Positions 23,413-33,149 of a stretch of 36,967 bases of DNA are shown here, piece after piece (position 1 is the first letter of the stretch; every line of letters begins with the position of its first letter). Both the position numbers and the translations under genes were made by a program. Below the pieces are notes generated by a model. The model was not told the origin of the DNA, did not search any database, and worked only from the letters and a program-made list of their open reading frames with translations. Source of the stretch: JABDPF01 sp036351055 (GTDB lineage: Bacteria > Pseudomonadota > Gammaproteobacteria > Xanthomonadales > SZUA-36); NCBI GenBank assembly GCA_036351055.1, contig JAZBOH010000094.1:1-36967 (forward strand), read 5' to 3'.

Positions 23413-24954
23413 ATGTCAATCACCCTGAAAATTGTAAGCTACCAACGCAACACGCCAAGCCAGGAACAGAGTTTCAGCAGCGAACTCAACCGTTTTTCCG
23501 TGGGTCGCGGCCCCGACAATCACTGGACCCTGCCGGACCCGCAGCGTTTCATGTCCGGCACCCACTGCTGGTTCGAGAACCGGAACGAGACCTGGTTTAT
23601 CACCGATACAAGCACCAACGGTGTATTCCTCAACAAGTCGGACCAGCGGATGGCCAAGAACGAATCCGTTGAACTCCACCAGGGGGACAGCATCCGCATC
23701 GGCGACTATGACCTCGAGGTGGAACTGGCACCGGCGGTGGCCGGCCAGGCAGACTTCGGCGCCGCCGAGCCGGACTTTTCGGCCAACCCGTTCGGCAGTG
23801 ACCTGCAGGATCCCGGACTCGGCGAAATCATGGGCGGTGGTGAATTACCGGATGACGAGCTCGAGGACATCATGGGCGATGCCACACCTCTGACTGCCCC
23901 GCAAGAGGATGATCCCGCTTTTTTCAAGGACGTCAACACGCCGCTTTCGGAGATGGACAACAGCCTGTTGGGGGACTCGCTCAGTATCGACGACCTCTAC
24001 AACCTGGAAGACGACGAGCCGGAAGCGGCCCCACCCACCCTCGCAGACCAGGGCGAGCAGGGTTCGGCGCTGCGACAGCACTACGATGCACCCGAAACGA
24101 GGTCCGCAACGGCCGCCGACACCGACGACCGGTACGGACTCGACCTGAGCGACATTCCTGAAAACTGGGATGACGATTCCGGCCTGGTTGAAACCCCGCC
24201 ACCGCCTCCTGTAGCCGAACCGGCAACACCCGCCGCGCAGGAAAGCCCGATCCCACCGCCTGCACCGGAAGCACCGAAGCCGCCTCCCGCAGCAAAGCCC
24301 CCGCCGGCGGCGGCCAGTCAGACTGCGGCGCCGGTGGCCGCCGGTTCCGTGATCGAGTCTTTTGCCAGGGGCGCCGGAATCGATCCCGCCCAACTGCGAA
24401 TCGCGGATGAAAACGCATTCCTCGAGGAAATTGGCGGACTATTCAAAGTCATGACCGAGGGCCTGATGCAGGTGATCGCATCGAGGAACCAGATCAAGAG
24501 CGAATTCCGCCTGGAACAGACCATGATCGCGCCGACGGCGAACAATCCCTTCAAATTTTCCGCCTCGGCGCACGAGGCCATGACACGCCTGTTCAATGCG
24601 GGCGACAAGGCCTACCTTTCCGGCCTGGAGGCCACGGAGGAAGCGGTCGATGACATCAGCGCACACCAGATGGCCGTGGTCGCCGGAACCGAGGCGGCGC
24701 TGAGGAACATCCTGCGCCGCTTCGAGCCTGATAAGCTCGAGGAACGATTCAGCAAGAACAAGGGCTCTTTTCTTGGAAAGGCCATGCCCGCGCTGGAAAA
24801 AGCCCGCTGCTGGGACTTTTACAAAATCTTGTACGGAGAAGTTTCCGAAGCAGCCGATGATGATTTCCAACAACTCTTCGGCTCCGAATTTTCAAACGCC
24901 TACGAAAGTCAACTCGAACGGCTCAAACTTGCACGCAGGGAATCTTCAGAATGA
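23413..24954 (+). CDS. tagH: T6SS FHA-domain regulator Fha/TagH (ImpI type)
   Basis: The 513-aa protein has an N-terminal FHA domain (about 28-95; FSVGRGPDNHW, MSGTHCWFE, TDTSTNGVFLN), an acidic region, a long Pro/Ala-rich linker (about 255-310), and the T6SS-specific C-terminal domain (about 330-510; NPFKFSASAHEAMTRLF). In the H1 system Fha1 is phosphorylated by PpkA, dephosphorylated by PppA and triggers assembly. PppA is encoded downstream here but no PpkA is present in the window. The stop overlaps the tssJ start by 4 bp (ATGA). Confidence 0.94.
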   Translation: MSITLKIVSYQRNTPSQEQSFSSELNRFSVGRGPDNHWTLPDPQRFMSGTHCWFENRNETWFITDTSTNGVFLNKSDQRMAKNESVELHQGDSIRIGDYDLEVELAPAVAGQADFGAAEPDFSANPFGSDLQDPGLGEIMGGGELPDDELEDIMGDATPLTAPQEDDPAFFKDVNTPLSEMDNSLLGDSLSIDDLYNLEDDEPEAAPPTLADQGEQGSALRQHYDAPETRSATAADTDDRYGLDLSDIPENWDDDSGLVETPPPPPVAEPATPAAQESPIPPPAPEAPKPPPAAKPPPAAASQTAAPVAAGSVIESFARGAGIDPAQLRIADENAFLEEIGGLFKVMTEGLMQVIASRNQIKSEFRLEQTMIAPTANNPFKFSASAHEAMTRLFNAGDKAYLSGLEATEEAVDDISAHQMAVVAGTEAALRNILRRFEPDKLEERFSKNKGSFLGKAMPALEKARCWDFYKILYGEVSEAADDDFQQLFGSEFSNAYESQLERLKLARRESSE

Positions 24955-25436
24955 CCAGAATCATCCACAAAACAGTTGCAATTTCACTCGCCCTTTCACT
25001 CATGGCCATGGCGCTTGCCTCATGCGGCGGCACCCCGGTTAGCGAGGTTCACAGCCTGAAAATCAAGATGGCTGCAGCCGCGGATGTAAACCCGGACATG
25101 GAATCCCGCCCATCTCCGATCATTTTGCATATACTGGAATTGAGCAGCATCGACCAGTTCAACCGCGCGGATTATTTCTCGCTGACCCGGGACGACGCTG
25201 CCTCACTGGGTGGTGACGTGCTGAACAAGACCGAGATCATCCTGACCCCCGGCGCGTCAAAGCAAACGGAGTTGGAACTCAATGTTCAGACTTCCTTCCT
25301 CGGCTTTGTCGCGGGATACCGGGACATCGACCGCTCACAATGGCGCGTCACGCAGGAAGTAGCACCCGGGAAAACCGACTGGGTCTCTGTCAATCTCGAG
25401 AAACAGAAGATTACGATCATCGAAGTTAACGACTAA
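24951..25436 (+). CDS. tssJ: T6SS outer-membrane lipoprotein TssJ
   Basis: The 161-aa protein has a lipoprotein signal peptide with lipobox LASC; Cys25 would be the lipidated residue, followed by Gly-Gly, compatible with outer-membrane sorting. The mature domain is a small beta sandwich with LHILELSSIDQFNRADYFSL and LGFVAGYRDID. TssJ anchors the TssJLM membrane complex by binding the periplasmic part of TssM. The start overlaps the end of tagH; tssK follows after 11 bp. Confidence 0.95.
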   Translation: MTRIIHKTVAISLALSLMAMALASCGGTPVSEVHSLKIKMAAAADVNPDMESRPSPIILHILELSSIDQFNRADYFSLTRDDAASLGGDVLNKTEIILTPGASKQTELELNVQTSFLGFVAGYRDIDRSQWRVTQEVAPGKTDWVSVNLEKQKITIIEVND

Positions 25437-25447
25437 AGGGGTCTGCC

Positions 25448-26782
25448 ATGTCCTGGACATCAAAAACCGTATGGTCTGAGGGCATGTTCCTCAGACCGCA
25501 GCATTTTCAACAGCACGACCGCTACCTGGAAGCGCTGATCGAAGACCGCTGCAGCCCGTTGCAACCTTATGCCTGGGGCGTACGCGAACTGGAGATCAAC
25601 CAGGAAGCCTTGGGACTTGGCAAAATCGATATTGCAAAATGTCGCGCCATCCTGCCGGATGGCACCACGCTGGACGTGCCCAACGCGGATGCTGCGCCCG
25701 AGGCCCTGGAACTGGACATGCAGACGCGTGACCAGATCATTTACGTCTGCCTGCTGCAAAAACGCTTCGGCAGTAACGAGGTCAGCCGCAGCGACAGTGA
25801 AGACAAGGATACGCGCCTGTCCGTTGATGTCATGGATGTCCGCGATACCAGCGTGGCCATGAACGTAAACGCCCCGATCGAACTGGGCCGCAAGAACTTG
25901 CGGCTGCTGAGGGAGAGAGACGAGCGGGCTGATTACGCCTGCCTCGGCGTGATCCGCGTCATCGAGGTGCGCAACGACAAATCGGTGATCCTGGACAGGA
26001 CCTACATCCCACCCGCCATGGACTGCCGAGACACACCCCGCCTGGCTGCCTACGTCGACGAACTCCAGGGCTTGCTCAAGCAACGTGCCGAGGCACTGGC
26101 GGCACGCCTGGGCGCGGAACAGGGTGGCACGGCGGACATGGGTGACTTCATGCTTTTACAGGTCATCAATCGTTATGACCCCTACTTCAGTCACCTGTCC
26201 GGGCTACCCAACCTGCACCCGGAGACCCTGTTTTCGGTCTGCGCACAGATGGCCGGGGAGTTGTCTACCTTCACCAGCCACGGGAAACGCCCACCGGCTT
26301 TTCCCACCTACGACCACGAAGACCTCAGGGCCAGTTTCGAACCGCTGATGACCGAACTGCGGCGCGCCCTGACCACGGTGCTCGACCAGACCGCCATCCA
26401 GATCGACCTCGAATTGAAGAAAGGCGGCATCCGCAAGGGCACCATCGCCGACCGGCAGCTGCTCGACGAGGCCTATTTTGTTCTGGCCGTAAAAGCAGAC
26501 ATGCCGACAGAAGATATCCGCAACCTGATTCCGCAACAGGCAAAAATCGGCTCGCCAAACGCGATCATCGATTTGATCAAGCTCCAGATACCCGGTGTCG
26601 CCATGTCGGCCCTGCCCCAGGTGCCGCGCGAAATCCCCTTCCATGCGGGGTACCAGTACTTCGAGCTGGATAAGCGCGGAGACATGTGGCAACAAATTCG
26701 CCAGGTCGGATCCCTGGCACTTCATGCCGGTGGCAATTTCCCGGGAATTGACTTTGAACTGTGGGCTATCAAAACCGCTTAA
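25448..26782 (+). CDS. tssK: T6SS baseplate adaptor TssK
   Basis: The 444-aa protein begins with the typical TssK (ImpJ/VasE) motif VWSEGMFLRPQHFQQHDRY and contains YIPPAMDCRDTPRL, LHPETLFSVCAQMAGEL, FPTYDHEDL and a C-terminal FHAGYQYFELDKRGDMW. Trimers of TssK resemble siphophage receptor-binding proteins and connect the baseplate to TssL and TssM. AAAGGGG lies before the start. The length is normal for the family. Confidence 0.96.
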   Translation: MSWTSKTVWSEGMFLRPQHFQQHDRYLEALIEDRCSPLQPYAWGVRELEINQEALGLGKIDIAKCRAILPDGTTLDVPNADAAPEALELDMQTRDQIIYVCLLQKRFGSNEVSRSDSEDKDTRLSVDVMDVRDTSVAMNVNAPIELGRKNLRLLRERDERADYACLGVIRVIEVRNDKSVILDRTYIPPAMDCRDTPRLAAYVDELQGLLKQRAEALAARLGAEQGGTADMGDFMLLQVINRYDPYFSHLSGLPNLHPETLFSVCAQMAGELSTFTSHGKRPPAFPTYDHEDLRASFEPLMTELRRALTTVLDQTAIQIDLELKKGGIRKGTIADRQLLDEAYFVLAVKADMPTEDIRNLIPQQAKIGSPNAIIDLIKLQIPGVAMSALPQVPREIPFHAGYQYFELDKRGDMWQQIRQVGSLALHAGGNFPGIDFELWAIKTA

Positions 26783-26784
26783 CC

Positions 26785-28116
26785 ATGAACAATCCCAAAA
26801 ATCCATTCGACGGCTCCGACGACGACCGCACCATCATTCGCCCCAACCCGGGCGGAAGATCGACGCAGCCGACTGCGCCGCCGCCCCAGGCAGCACCTGC
26901 CGGGCCGGCCATCGATACCTCCGACATGGTCGGGCTCAACCCGCTCGAGCAGTGCGCGGCACTGTTGCTCAACCTGCTCGGACAGATCAGGGGCACGGCC
27001 TCGCACCCCAATCCGAACGCGCTGCACCAGCAACTGTCGGGTGAAATCAAGAAGTTCGAAGCCAGCGCCCAGCGGGCAGGAATTGAAACCGAAACCATTT
27101 TCACGGCCCGCTACGTGCTCTGCACCACGGTCGACGAGTTTGTCCTGCTGACCCCCTGGGGAGCCAACAGCATCTGGCACAACCAGAGCCTGCTGCGCGT
27201 ATTCCACAGGGAAACCAGCGGCGGCGAACGCTTCTTCCTGCTGCTCAAGCATCTGGAGAAAGACCCGGCAAAAAATATCGACCTGCTGGAGTTGATGTAC
27301 GTCTGCCTGGCGCTCGGCTTCCAGGGGCGTTACCGGGTCGAATCCGGTGGTGCAGCCTCGCTCGAGGCCGTTCGGGAAAACCTCTACCGGGTCATCCGCA
27401 ACCAGCGGGGTGATTTCGAAATGGCGCTTTCACCCCACTGGAAGGGGGTCGACAAGGGGCTGATGAGCAAGAAGCACCGAATTCCCGCGTGGGCGATGCT
27501 GGCCATCGCCCTGACCGTGCTGGTTTTCATTTACGGCGCTTTCAGTTTCAGCCTGTTACGGCATAGTGACCCGTTGTACGCCACGCTCGGAACGGCCGGC
27601 ATGGAAGAAAACCTGCGGCCGCAACGTTCTTTCTCTCCGCCACCGATCCGGCGCATCGCCGATCCCGCGCCGCCCCGCTTCAGCATGCAGGGCTTCCTGG
27701 CGCCCGAGGTTGCCGAGGGCCTGGTGACCGTCCAGGAAATGGACGACAAAACGATCGTGCTGATCCGCGGTGACGGCCTGTTCGACTCGGGCGTGGACCT
27801 GGTCAAGCCGTCGTATCTTCCATTGCTTGCGCGGATTGGCAAGGGGCTGGAAGAAACCACCGGTAATATCCGGGTCATTGGGCATTCAGACAATGTTCCG
27901 ATCTCGACCCGGCGTTTTCCGTCAAACCGCGCCCTGTCGCAAGCCCGCGCCGAAGCCGTCGTGGCTGAACTCGTCAAGCAGGTAAGCAAGGGCGAGCGCA
28001 TCCGGGCGCTGGGCGTGGCCGACACGCAGCCGGTCGCTTCGAACGACACCGCAGAGGGCCGCGCCAAGAACCGGCGCGTCGAAATCACCATTCTGGAACG
28101 GGTGAGGGGAAACTAG
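26785..28116 (+). CDS. tssL: T6SS inner-membrane protein TssL with OmpA-like domain
   Basis: The start at ATG 26785 lies 2 bp after the tssK stop (443 aa). A Pro-rich N-terminus is followed by the DotU/IcmH domain (about 45-225; NPLEQCAALLLNLLGQIRG, FTARYVLCTTVDEFVL, LMYVCLALGFQGRYRV). Then come a single transmembrane helix (about 235-255) and a periplasmic OmpA/MotB-like domain (about 325-440; VIGHSDNVPI, NRALSQARAEAV, GRAKNRRVEI). The OmpA extension lets TssL bind peptidoglycan directly; in other systems this is done by a separate protein such as TagL. It abuts tssM with no gap. Confidence 0.96.
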   Translation: MNNPKNPFDGSDDDRTIIRPNPGGRSTQPTAPPPQAAPAGPAIDTSDMVGLNPLEQCAALLLNLLGQIRGTASHPNPNALHQQLSGEIKKFEASAQRAGIETETIFTARYVLCTTVDEFVLLTPWGANSIWHNQSLLRVFHRETSGGERFFLLLKHLEKDPAKNIDLLELMYVCLALGFQGRYRVESGGAASLEAVRENLYRVIRNQRGDFEMALSPHWKGVDKGLMSKKHRIPAWAMLAIALTVLVFIYGAFSFSLLRHSDPLYATLGTAGMEENLRPQRSFSPPPIRRIADPAPPRFSMQGFLAPEVAEGLVTVQEMDDKTIVLIRGDGLFDSGVDLVKPSYLPLLARIGKGLEETTGNIRVIGHSDNVPISTRRFPSNRALSQARAEAVVAELVKQVSKGERIRALGVADTQPVASNDTAEGRAKNRRVEITILERVRGN

Positions 28117-31100
28117 ATGGACGTCCTGTTAGGAAGACTTATTTCTCTTGGGCTGTTCCGATACCTCGGCGTAGGCTCGATCGGCCTGCTGATCTGGTAC
28201 CTGGGCCCCCAGTTCGAATTCCTGCGCCCGGTATCGACCCGCCTGATCATCATCGGCATCCTCGCCGTTGGTTTTTTTGCTTACGTCCTGGTCAAGAAAT
28301 ATCGGGACAAGCGTAAATCGGCCCAGTTGAGCGATGACCTCGCCGCCAATGCCGAATCCGGGGTCGATCAATCCCAGCAACGCAGCGCTGAAGAAATCGC
28401 CGCCCTGAAGGAAAAGTTCGACGATGCGCTCAATACACTGCGCAAAAGCGGCAAGGGCAAACAGGCAGACTCCCTCTATTCCCTGCCGTGGTACATGATC
28501 ATCGGCCCTCCCGGTTCGGGTAAAACCACCCTGCTGGTCAACTCCGGCCTGCGTTTCCCGCTGGCCGAAAAGATGGGCATATCCAAGCTGCAGGGCGTCG
28601 GCGGTACGCGTTTTTGCGACTGGTGGTTCACGGACGAGGCGGTCATCGTCGACACGGCCGGTCGCTATACCACGCAAGACAGTGACGAACAGGTCGATAA
28701 CGCGGCCTGGACCGGTTTTCTCAAGCTGCTCAAGAAGAACCGCAAGCGGCGCCCCATCAACGGTATCGTGGTCGCCATCAGCGTGGACGAACTGTCCCGC
28801 CAGAGCGAAGTCGACCGGGAACGCACGGCCAACGCGGTCACACAGCGTATCCAGGAGCTTTACGAACAACTGGGCGTGCGCTTCCCGGTCTACGTCATGT
28901 TCACCAAGTGCGACCTGCTGGCCGGCTTCATGGAGTTTTACGGCGACCTGGACCGTCACCAGCGCGAACAGGTCTGGGGCACCACCTTCCCACTGGAAGG
29001 CGATCCCCTGGACCACCTGAAGACCGAGTTACACCTGTTGCAGGAACAGATCGAAGCGCGCCTGGTCAAGCGCTTGCAGGAAGAACGCGACCCGAACCGG
29101 CGCAACCTGATTTACAACTTCCCGAGCCTGTTTGGGGCGGCGCAACCGCTTGCCGTCGAGTTCATGGAGCGGGTGTTCAAGCCAAGCCGCTATACGATGA
29201 CGCCCTTCCTGAGAGGCATATATTTCACCAGCGGCACCCAGGAAGGCACGCCTTTCAACCGCCTGATCAGCCAGTTGGCGAGGAGTTTCAGCCTCAGCAA
29301 CAAGAGCCTCTATGGCGGGCCGGCCAAGGGCAAAAGCTTCTTCATCCGGGACCTGCTCAGCAAGGTCATTTTCGGTGAGTCCGGCCTGGCCGGCGCCAAC
29401 CTGAAGGCGGAACGTGTCTATGGACTGGTACGCACCGCCGGTTTTGTCGCCCTGGCCATCGTGCCCGTGTTGCTGATCGGGCTTTGGTGGATGAGCGCCT
29501 CCAACAACAATGCGCGCATGGACGACCTGGCCAACGATGCAACGTCCCTGGAAAGCACCATCAAGCAGGTCACGCCGATGAACCGCTCGATGGTCAGCAT
29601 CCTGCCGCTCTTGAATGAATCCAGAAACCTGACTTTTGGCTATGCAGACAGGGAAGCATCGACTCCGCTGAGCCTGCGCTTCGGTCTCTACCAGGGTAAC
29701 CGCCTGGCCAGGAACCTGACGGTACCGACCTACAAGAACGTGTTGGAAAACGCCTTCCTGTCGCGCCTGATGCTGCGTGTCGAGCAACAGATGAAGGCGA
29801 GCATGAACAACCCGGAACAAGCCTACTATGCGCTCAAGGTTTACCTGATGCTGGGCAACGACGAACGCCTGGACCCCGAATTCGTCAGGACCTGGGTCGC
29901 CAAGGCCTGGGAGCAGCAGTTCGAAACGGGCATCTCACGTGAACAGTACGCGCAGTTGCTTCTGCACCTCGACGCCCTGCTTGACCTGCGCCCCTTCACC
30001 CTGCCCTACGCCCCGGATGACAACCTCGTCGAGACCATGCGCGGCGTTTTGGAAGCGACATCCCATGCACAAAGGGCCTACGCGATGATCAAGGCCTCCA
30101 TGCTGACGGAAGGTGAAGACTTCAGCCTGGCCTCGGCGGGTGGACCGGATGCCCGGCTCGCCCTGATGCGTCCGAGCGGTGAGCGCTTCAGCAGCGGTGT
30201 GCCGGCGATGTTCTCACCGGACGCCTATTACAAGTCTTTCATCCCCACGCAGGCGCGGGTCATCGACGAGCAGCAGGAAGAGTTCTGGATTTTCGGCACC
30301 AACGCCATGGAAACCGGCCAGCCTGACCGCGCCGACCTGATGCAGCAGGTCGCGAATATCTATTTCCGTGACTACATTGCCAACTGGTGGCAATTCCTCG
30401 GCGACATCCGTATCCAGCCATTCAGCAACGCGGTCGAAGCCGCCGAGATCCTGCGCGTGATCACCGGCGACGAATCACCGTTAGTGCTGGTGCTGCGCGG
30501 TACGGCGGAACGCACCAAGCTGGCGCCCGACATCCCGATACCGGGTGGTGACGGCGGTGAAGGCGAAGGCGGCAGTTCCTTGCTGGCGACCGTGGGCGAT
30601 CCGGCCGTGGTCGACCGGGAGTTCAAACCGCTGCATGACTTTGTGCTCGGCAAGGGCGACCAACCCCCGCCGCTGATGAGCATCAACGACGACATCCAGG
30701 AACTGGCCTACTACATCGATACGCTTGCACGCGAGGGCATGGGAGCCGAAACCGAGAGCGCACAAAAGCAGATCAGCGGCATCGTGAACAAGATCAAGTT
30801 CGCATCGACCAAGGCCCCTGAGCCGGTCGCCGGGATGATTGGCGACATGGCTGCCCAGGGCGACGGCCTGGTGGCCGGCCGTTTCATGGGTGCGTTGAAC
30901 ATCCGCTGGAAGTCCGAGGTCGTTCCGTTTTGCCAGAAAGCCATCGCGAACCGCTACCCCTTTACACCGGGCAGTGAACGCGAGGTGGCGTTGCAGGACT
31001 TCGGCCAGTTTTTCGGCCGCGGCGGCAAAATGGACCAGTTTTTCGACACCAACCTGGCGCGTTTCGTCGATACCAATGCCAACCCATGGCGGATTCATGC

Positions 31101-31590
31101 CAGCGAGGCGGATGTCATCCAGGTCAACCCGTCGGCATTGCGGCAGATGCAACAGGCCAAGGCCATCCAGAATGCCTTTTTCGCCGGTGGCGGCAACCTG
31201 CCGGCCACCAGTTTCAGCCTGACCCCGGTACGCATGGATGCACAGACGACCCACTTCACTCTGAACCTGAACGGCCAACAGATCAGTTACGGGCATGACC
31301 TGCCGCGCACAGAGGCCCTGCTGTGGCCCAGTGACAGCAGCTACACCCAGGTGCAAATCCTGTTCGCACCGCCAACCGCGACGGGCGGGTCGCTGACCGA
31401 AAGAGGCGATTGGGCCTGGTTCCGGCTACTCGACAAGTCCAACCTGCAGCCAGGCAGCGCACCGGAAATTTTCAAGCTGACATTCAGCCTCGATGACCGC
31501 TGGATCGATTACGAGTTGCGGGCGCGAAGCGCGTTCAACCCGTTCAACCTGTCACAACTGCGCTCCTTCCGTTGTGTGCCCAGCCTATGA
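28117..31590 (+). CDS. tssM: T6SS membrane-complex protein TssM (IcmF/VasK)
   Basis: The 1157-aa protein has two N-terminal transmembrane helices (about 10-60), a cytoplasmic NTPase-like domain with an intact Walker A, GPPGSGKT (130-137), and DTAGRY. A third membrane segment lies near residues 440-460 (TAGFVALAIVPVLLIGLWW). A large periplasmic region follows, ending in the IcmF-related C-terminal domain (SYGHDLPRTEALLWPSD). TssM spans the periplasm and binds TssJ. The Walker A is kept, although ATP hydrolysis is dispensable in some systems. The stop overlaps the tagF start (ATGA). Confidence 0.97.
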   Translation: MDVLLGRLISLGLFRYLGVGSIGLLIWYLGPQFEFLRPVSTRLIIIGILAVGFFAYVLVKKYRDKRKSAQLSDDLAANAESGVDQSQQRSAEEIAALKEKFDDALNTLRKSGKGKQADSLYSLPWYMIIGPPGSGKTTLLVNSGLRFPLAEKMGISKLQGVGGTRFCDWWFTDEAVIVDTAGRYTTQDSDEQVDNAAWTGFLKLLKKNRKRRPINGIVVAISVDELSRQSEVDRERTANAVTQRIQELYEQLGVRFPVYVMFTKCDLLAGFMEFYGDLDRHQREQVWGTTFPLEGDPLDHLKTELHLLQEQIEARLVKRLQEERDPNRRNLIYNFPSLFGAAQPLAVEFMERVFKPSRYTMTPFLRGIYFTSGTQEGTPFNRLISQLARSFSLSNKSLYGGPAKGKSFFIRDLLSKVIFGESGLAGANLKAERVYGLVRTAGFVALAIVPVLLIGLWWMSASNNNARMDDLANDATSLESTIKQVTPMNRSMVSILPLLNESRNLTFGYADREASTPLSLRFGLYQGNRLARNLTVPTYKNVLENAFLSRLMLRVEQQMKASMNNPEQAYYALKVYLMLGNDERLDPEFVRTWVAKAWEQQFETGISREQYAQLLLHLDALLDLRPFTLPYAPDDNLVETMRGVLEATSHAQRAYAMIKASMLTEGEDFSLASAGGPDARLALMRPSGERFSSGVPAMFSPDAYYKSFIPTQARVIDEQQEEFWIFGTNAMETGQPDRADLMQQVANIYFRDYIANWWQFLGDIRIQPFSNAVEAAEILRVITGDESPLVLVLRGTAERTKLAPDIPIPGGDGGEGEGGSSLLATVGDPAVVDREFKPLHDFVLGKGDQPPPLMSINDDIQELAYYIDTLAREGMGAETESAQKQISGIVNKIKFASTKAPEPVAGMIGDMAAQGDGLVAGRFMGALNIRWKSEVVPFCQKAIANRYPFTPGSEREVALQDFGQFFGRGGKMDQFFDTNLARFVDTNANPWRIHASEADVIQVNPSALRQMQQAKAIQNAFFAGGGNLPATSFSLTPVRMDAQTTHFTLNLNGQQISYGHDLPRTEALLWPSDSSYTQVQILFAPPTATGGSLTERGDWAWFRLLDKSNLQPGSAPEIFKLTFSLDDRWIDYELRARSAFNPFNLSQLRSFRCVPSL

Positions 31591-32339
31591 CTGACGGATC
31601 TGTGCAGAACCCGTTCGGGTACTTTGGCAAGCTGCCGACGTTTGGCGATTTCATCCACCAGGTGTTGCCGCAGGACTTTGCCAACGATTTTCACCGGTGG
31701 CTGCAGTATTCGATGGCCGCCTCGCGAGAATTCCTGGGCGAGGATTTCCTGCCTTACTACCTGAATTGTCCGGCATGGAAATTTGCCGCCAGCGCCGGCA
31801 TCTGTGGAGAACAGCCGGTGGTGGGGCTGACCATTCCCAGTGTTGACCGGGTTGGGAGGTATTTCAATTTCACCCTGGCGACGGTGCTGCCAATGGACAC
31901 GCTTCCGGTTTCCTACGTGATCGCCAATTCTTTTGGTTTTCGTGAACTGGAGAAAGCCGCGATCGATATTCTCGAGGCCGACTACCCAAGGGAAGCCCTC
32001 GAAGCCAAGGTCAGTGAAATCGCCATGCAGTTCGAGGCCGTGGAAACCTGCCAGAGCCAGGTGACGCAGGAGCTCGATCACCTGAGGCTGTTCATGGGGC
32101 GCCCGTCGCAATTCGCGGACCAGTCAGCCGTGCTTCTCGATCACCTGCTGAGCGCCCAGTCCGGCAATTACAGCGTCTGGTGGTATGGCCAGCAAGGTCA
32201 AAACCAGTCGCAAATGATTGTCTGCGAAGGCATGCCGAGCCCGGAGGCTTATATGCACCTGTTAAGCCAGGGTGGACCGCTTGTCCAGCAGGAAAAAGAA
32301 GTTAACCTGATCGACCAGATTATTGCAGGTGAAACCTGA
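31587..32339 (+). CDS. tagF: T6SS post-translational repressor TagF (ImpM family)
   Basis: A 250-aa protein starting at the ATGA overlap with tssM. It shows the TagF/ImpM start FGYFGKLPTFGDFIHQVLP, then FLPYYLNCPAWKFAASAG, VGLTIPSVDRVGRYFNF and SVWWYG. In P. aeruginosa TagF represses the H1-T6SS after translation by acting on Fha; some bacteria have a PppA-TagF fusion. Here the two are separate neighbouring genes, as in the H1 cluster. It is intact and of normal length. Confidence 0.94.
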   Translation: MTDGSVQNPFGYFGKLPTFGDFIHQVLPQDFANDFHRWLQYSMAASREFLGEDFLPYYLNCPAWKFAASAGICGEQPVVGLTIPSVDRVGRYFNFTLATVLPMDTLPVSYVIANSFGFRELEKAAIDILEADYPREALEAKVSEIAMQFEAVETCQSQVTQELDHLRLFMGRPSQFADQSAVLLDHLLSAQSGNYSVWWYGQQGQNQSQMIVCEGMPSPEAYMHLLSQGGPLVQQEKEVNLIDQIIAGET

Positions 32340-32355
32340 TGCCAAATTCAACACC

Positions 32356-33135
32356 ATGATCATAAAATCCGCGTGCGAAACCAATGTCGGCATGGTCCGG
32401 CAACTGAACGAGGACTCGCTGTTTTCAAACGACGCCGTGGGGCTGTGGGCGGTTGCCGATGGCATGGGGGGCCACCAGGCGGGCGATGTCGCCAGCCAGC
32501 AGGTCGTCAGTTCCCTGGGCGAAGTTCAGCCCGCTGCCGACCTGGCCAGCCTGATTGGCGCGACCCGCGCCGCCATCCAGAAGGCCAATTCGCACCTTAT
32601 CCGAATGTCAGACGAATATGAATCCGGAAGACGTCCCGGCAGCACCGTGGTCGCCCTGGTCATAAACGACGACAGCGCGGCGGTGATTTGGGCCGGGGAC
32701 AGCCGCATTTACCGCCTGAGGGATGGGCAGGCACAACAGGTTACACGGGACCATAGCCATGTGCAGGAACTCCTGGACCAGGAGCTGATCACCCCGGAGG
32801 AAGCGGAACACCACCCGATGGCCAATGTCATCACGCGAGCCGTCGGTATCGAGGAACCCGTCGACCTGGACGTTTTGCATTTCAATGCCATTCCCGGGGA
32901 CCGCTTCCTACTGTGCTCTGACGGCCTGAGCCGGCTGGTGACACTGGAAGAAATCGAAAACAGCCTGGCCTCTACTCCGGTGGAAGAAGCGGCGTCCGGT
33001 TTTATCCAGACAGCACTGCAACGGGGTGCATCAGACAACGTGACGGTGGTCATCGTGGAATGTTGCGACAATGCGCAAACCCCGCCCGATGACGACGACG
33101 CCACGGTTCTCTACCCCTCCGGTGGAATGATCTGA
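32356..33135 (+). CDS. pppA: PP2C-type protein phosphatase PppA
   Basis: The 259-aa protein (ATG 32356; weak ribosome-binding site, a GTG at 32329 is possible) is a bacterial PP2C phosphatase: RQLNEDSLF, VADGMGGHQAGD (metal-binding Asp35-Gly36), PGSTVVAL, WAGDSRIYRL, LCSDGLSRL and GASDNVTVVIVE are all present. PppA removes phosphate from Fha and so switches off H1-type T6SS firing. The matching kinase PpkA is not in the window, so the phosphatase appears orphaned locally. The FHA-cyclase and TagH are two nearby phosphothreonine readers. tagF ends 16 bp upstream and sbcB starts 14 bp downstream. Confidence 0.95.
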   Translation: MIIKSACETNVGMVRQLNEDSLFSNDAVGLWAVADGMGGHQAGDVASQQVVSSLGEVQPAADLASLIGATRAAIQKANSHLIRMSDEYESGRRPGSTVVALVINDDSAAVIWAGDSRIYRLRDGQAQQVTRDHSHVQELLDQELITPEEAEHHPMANVITRAVGIEEPVDLDVLHFNAIPGDRFLLCSDGLSRLVTLEEIENSLASTPVEEAASGFIQTALQRGASDNVTVVIVECCDNAQTPPDDDDATVLYPSGGMI

Positions 33136-33149
33136 ATTAGAACTTTATT

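Noticed and set aside
28129..29016. Open frame of 295 codons on the minus strand within tssM
   Set aside because: It is a shadow of tssM, which has Walker A and IcmF motifs in the plus frame.
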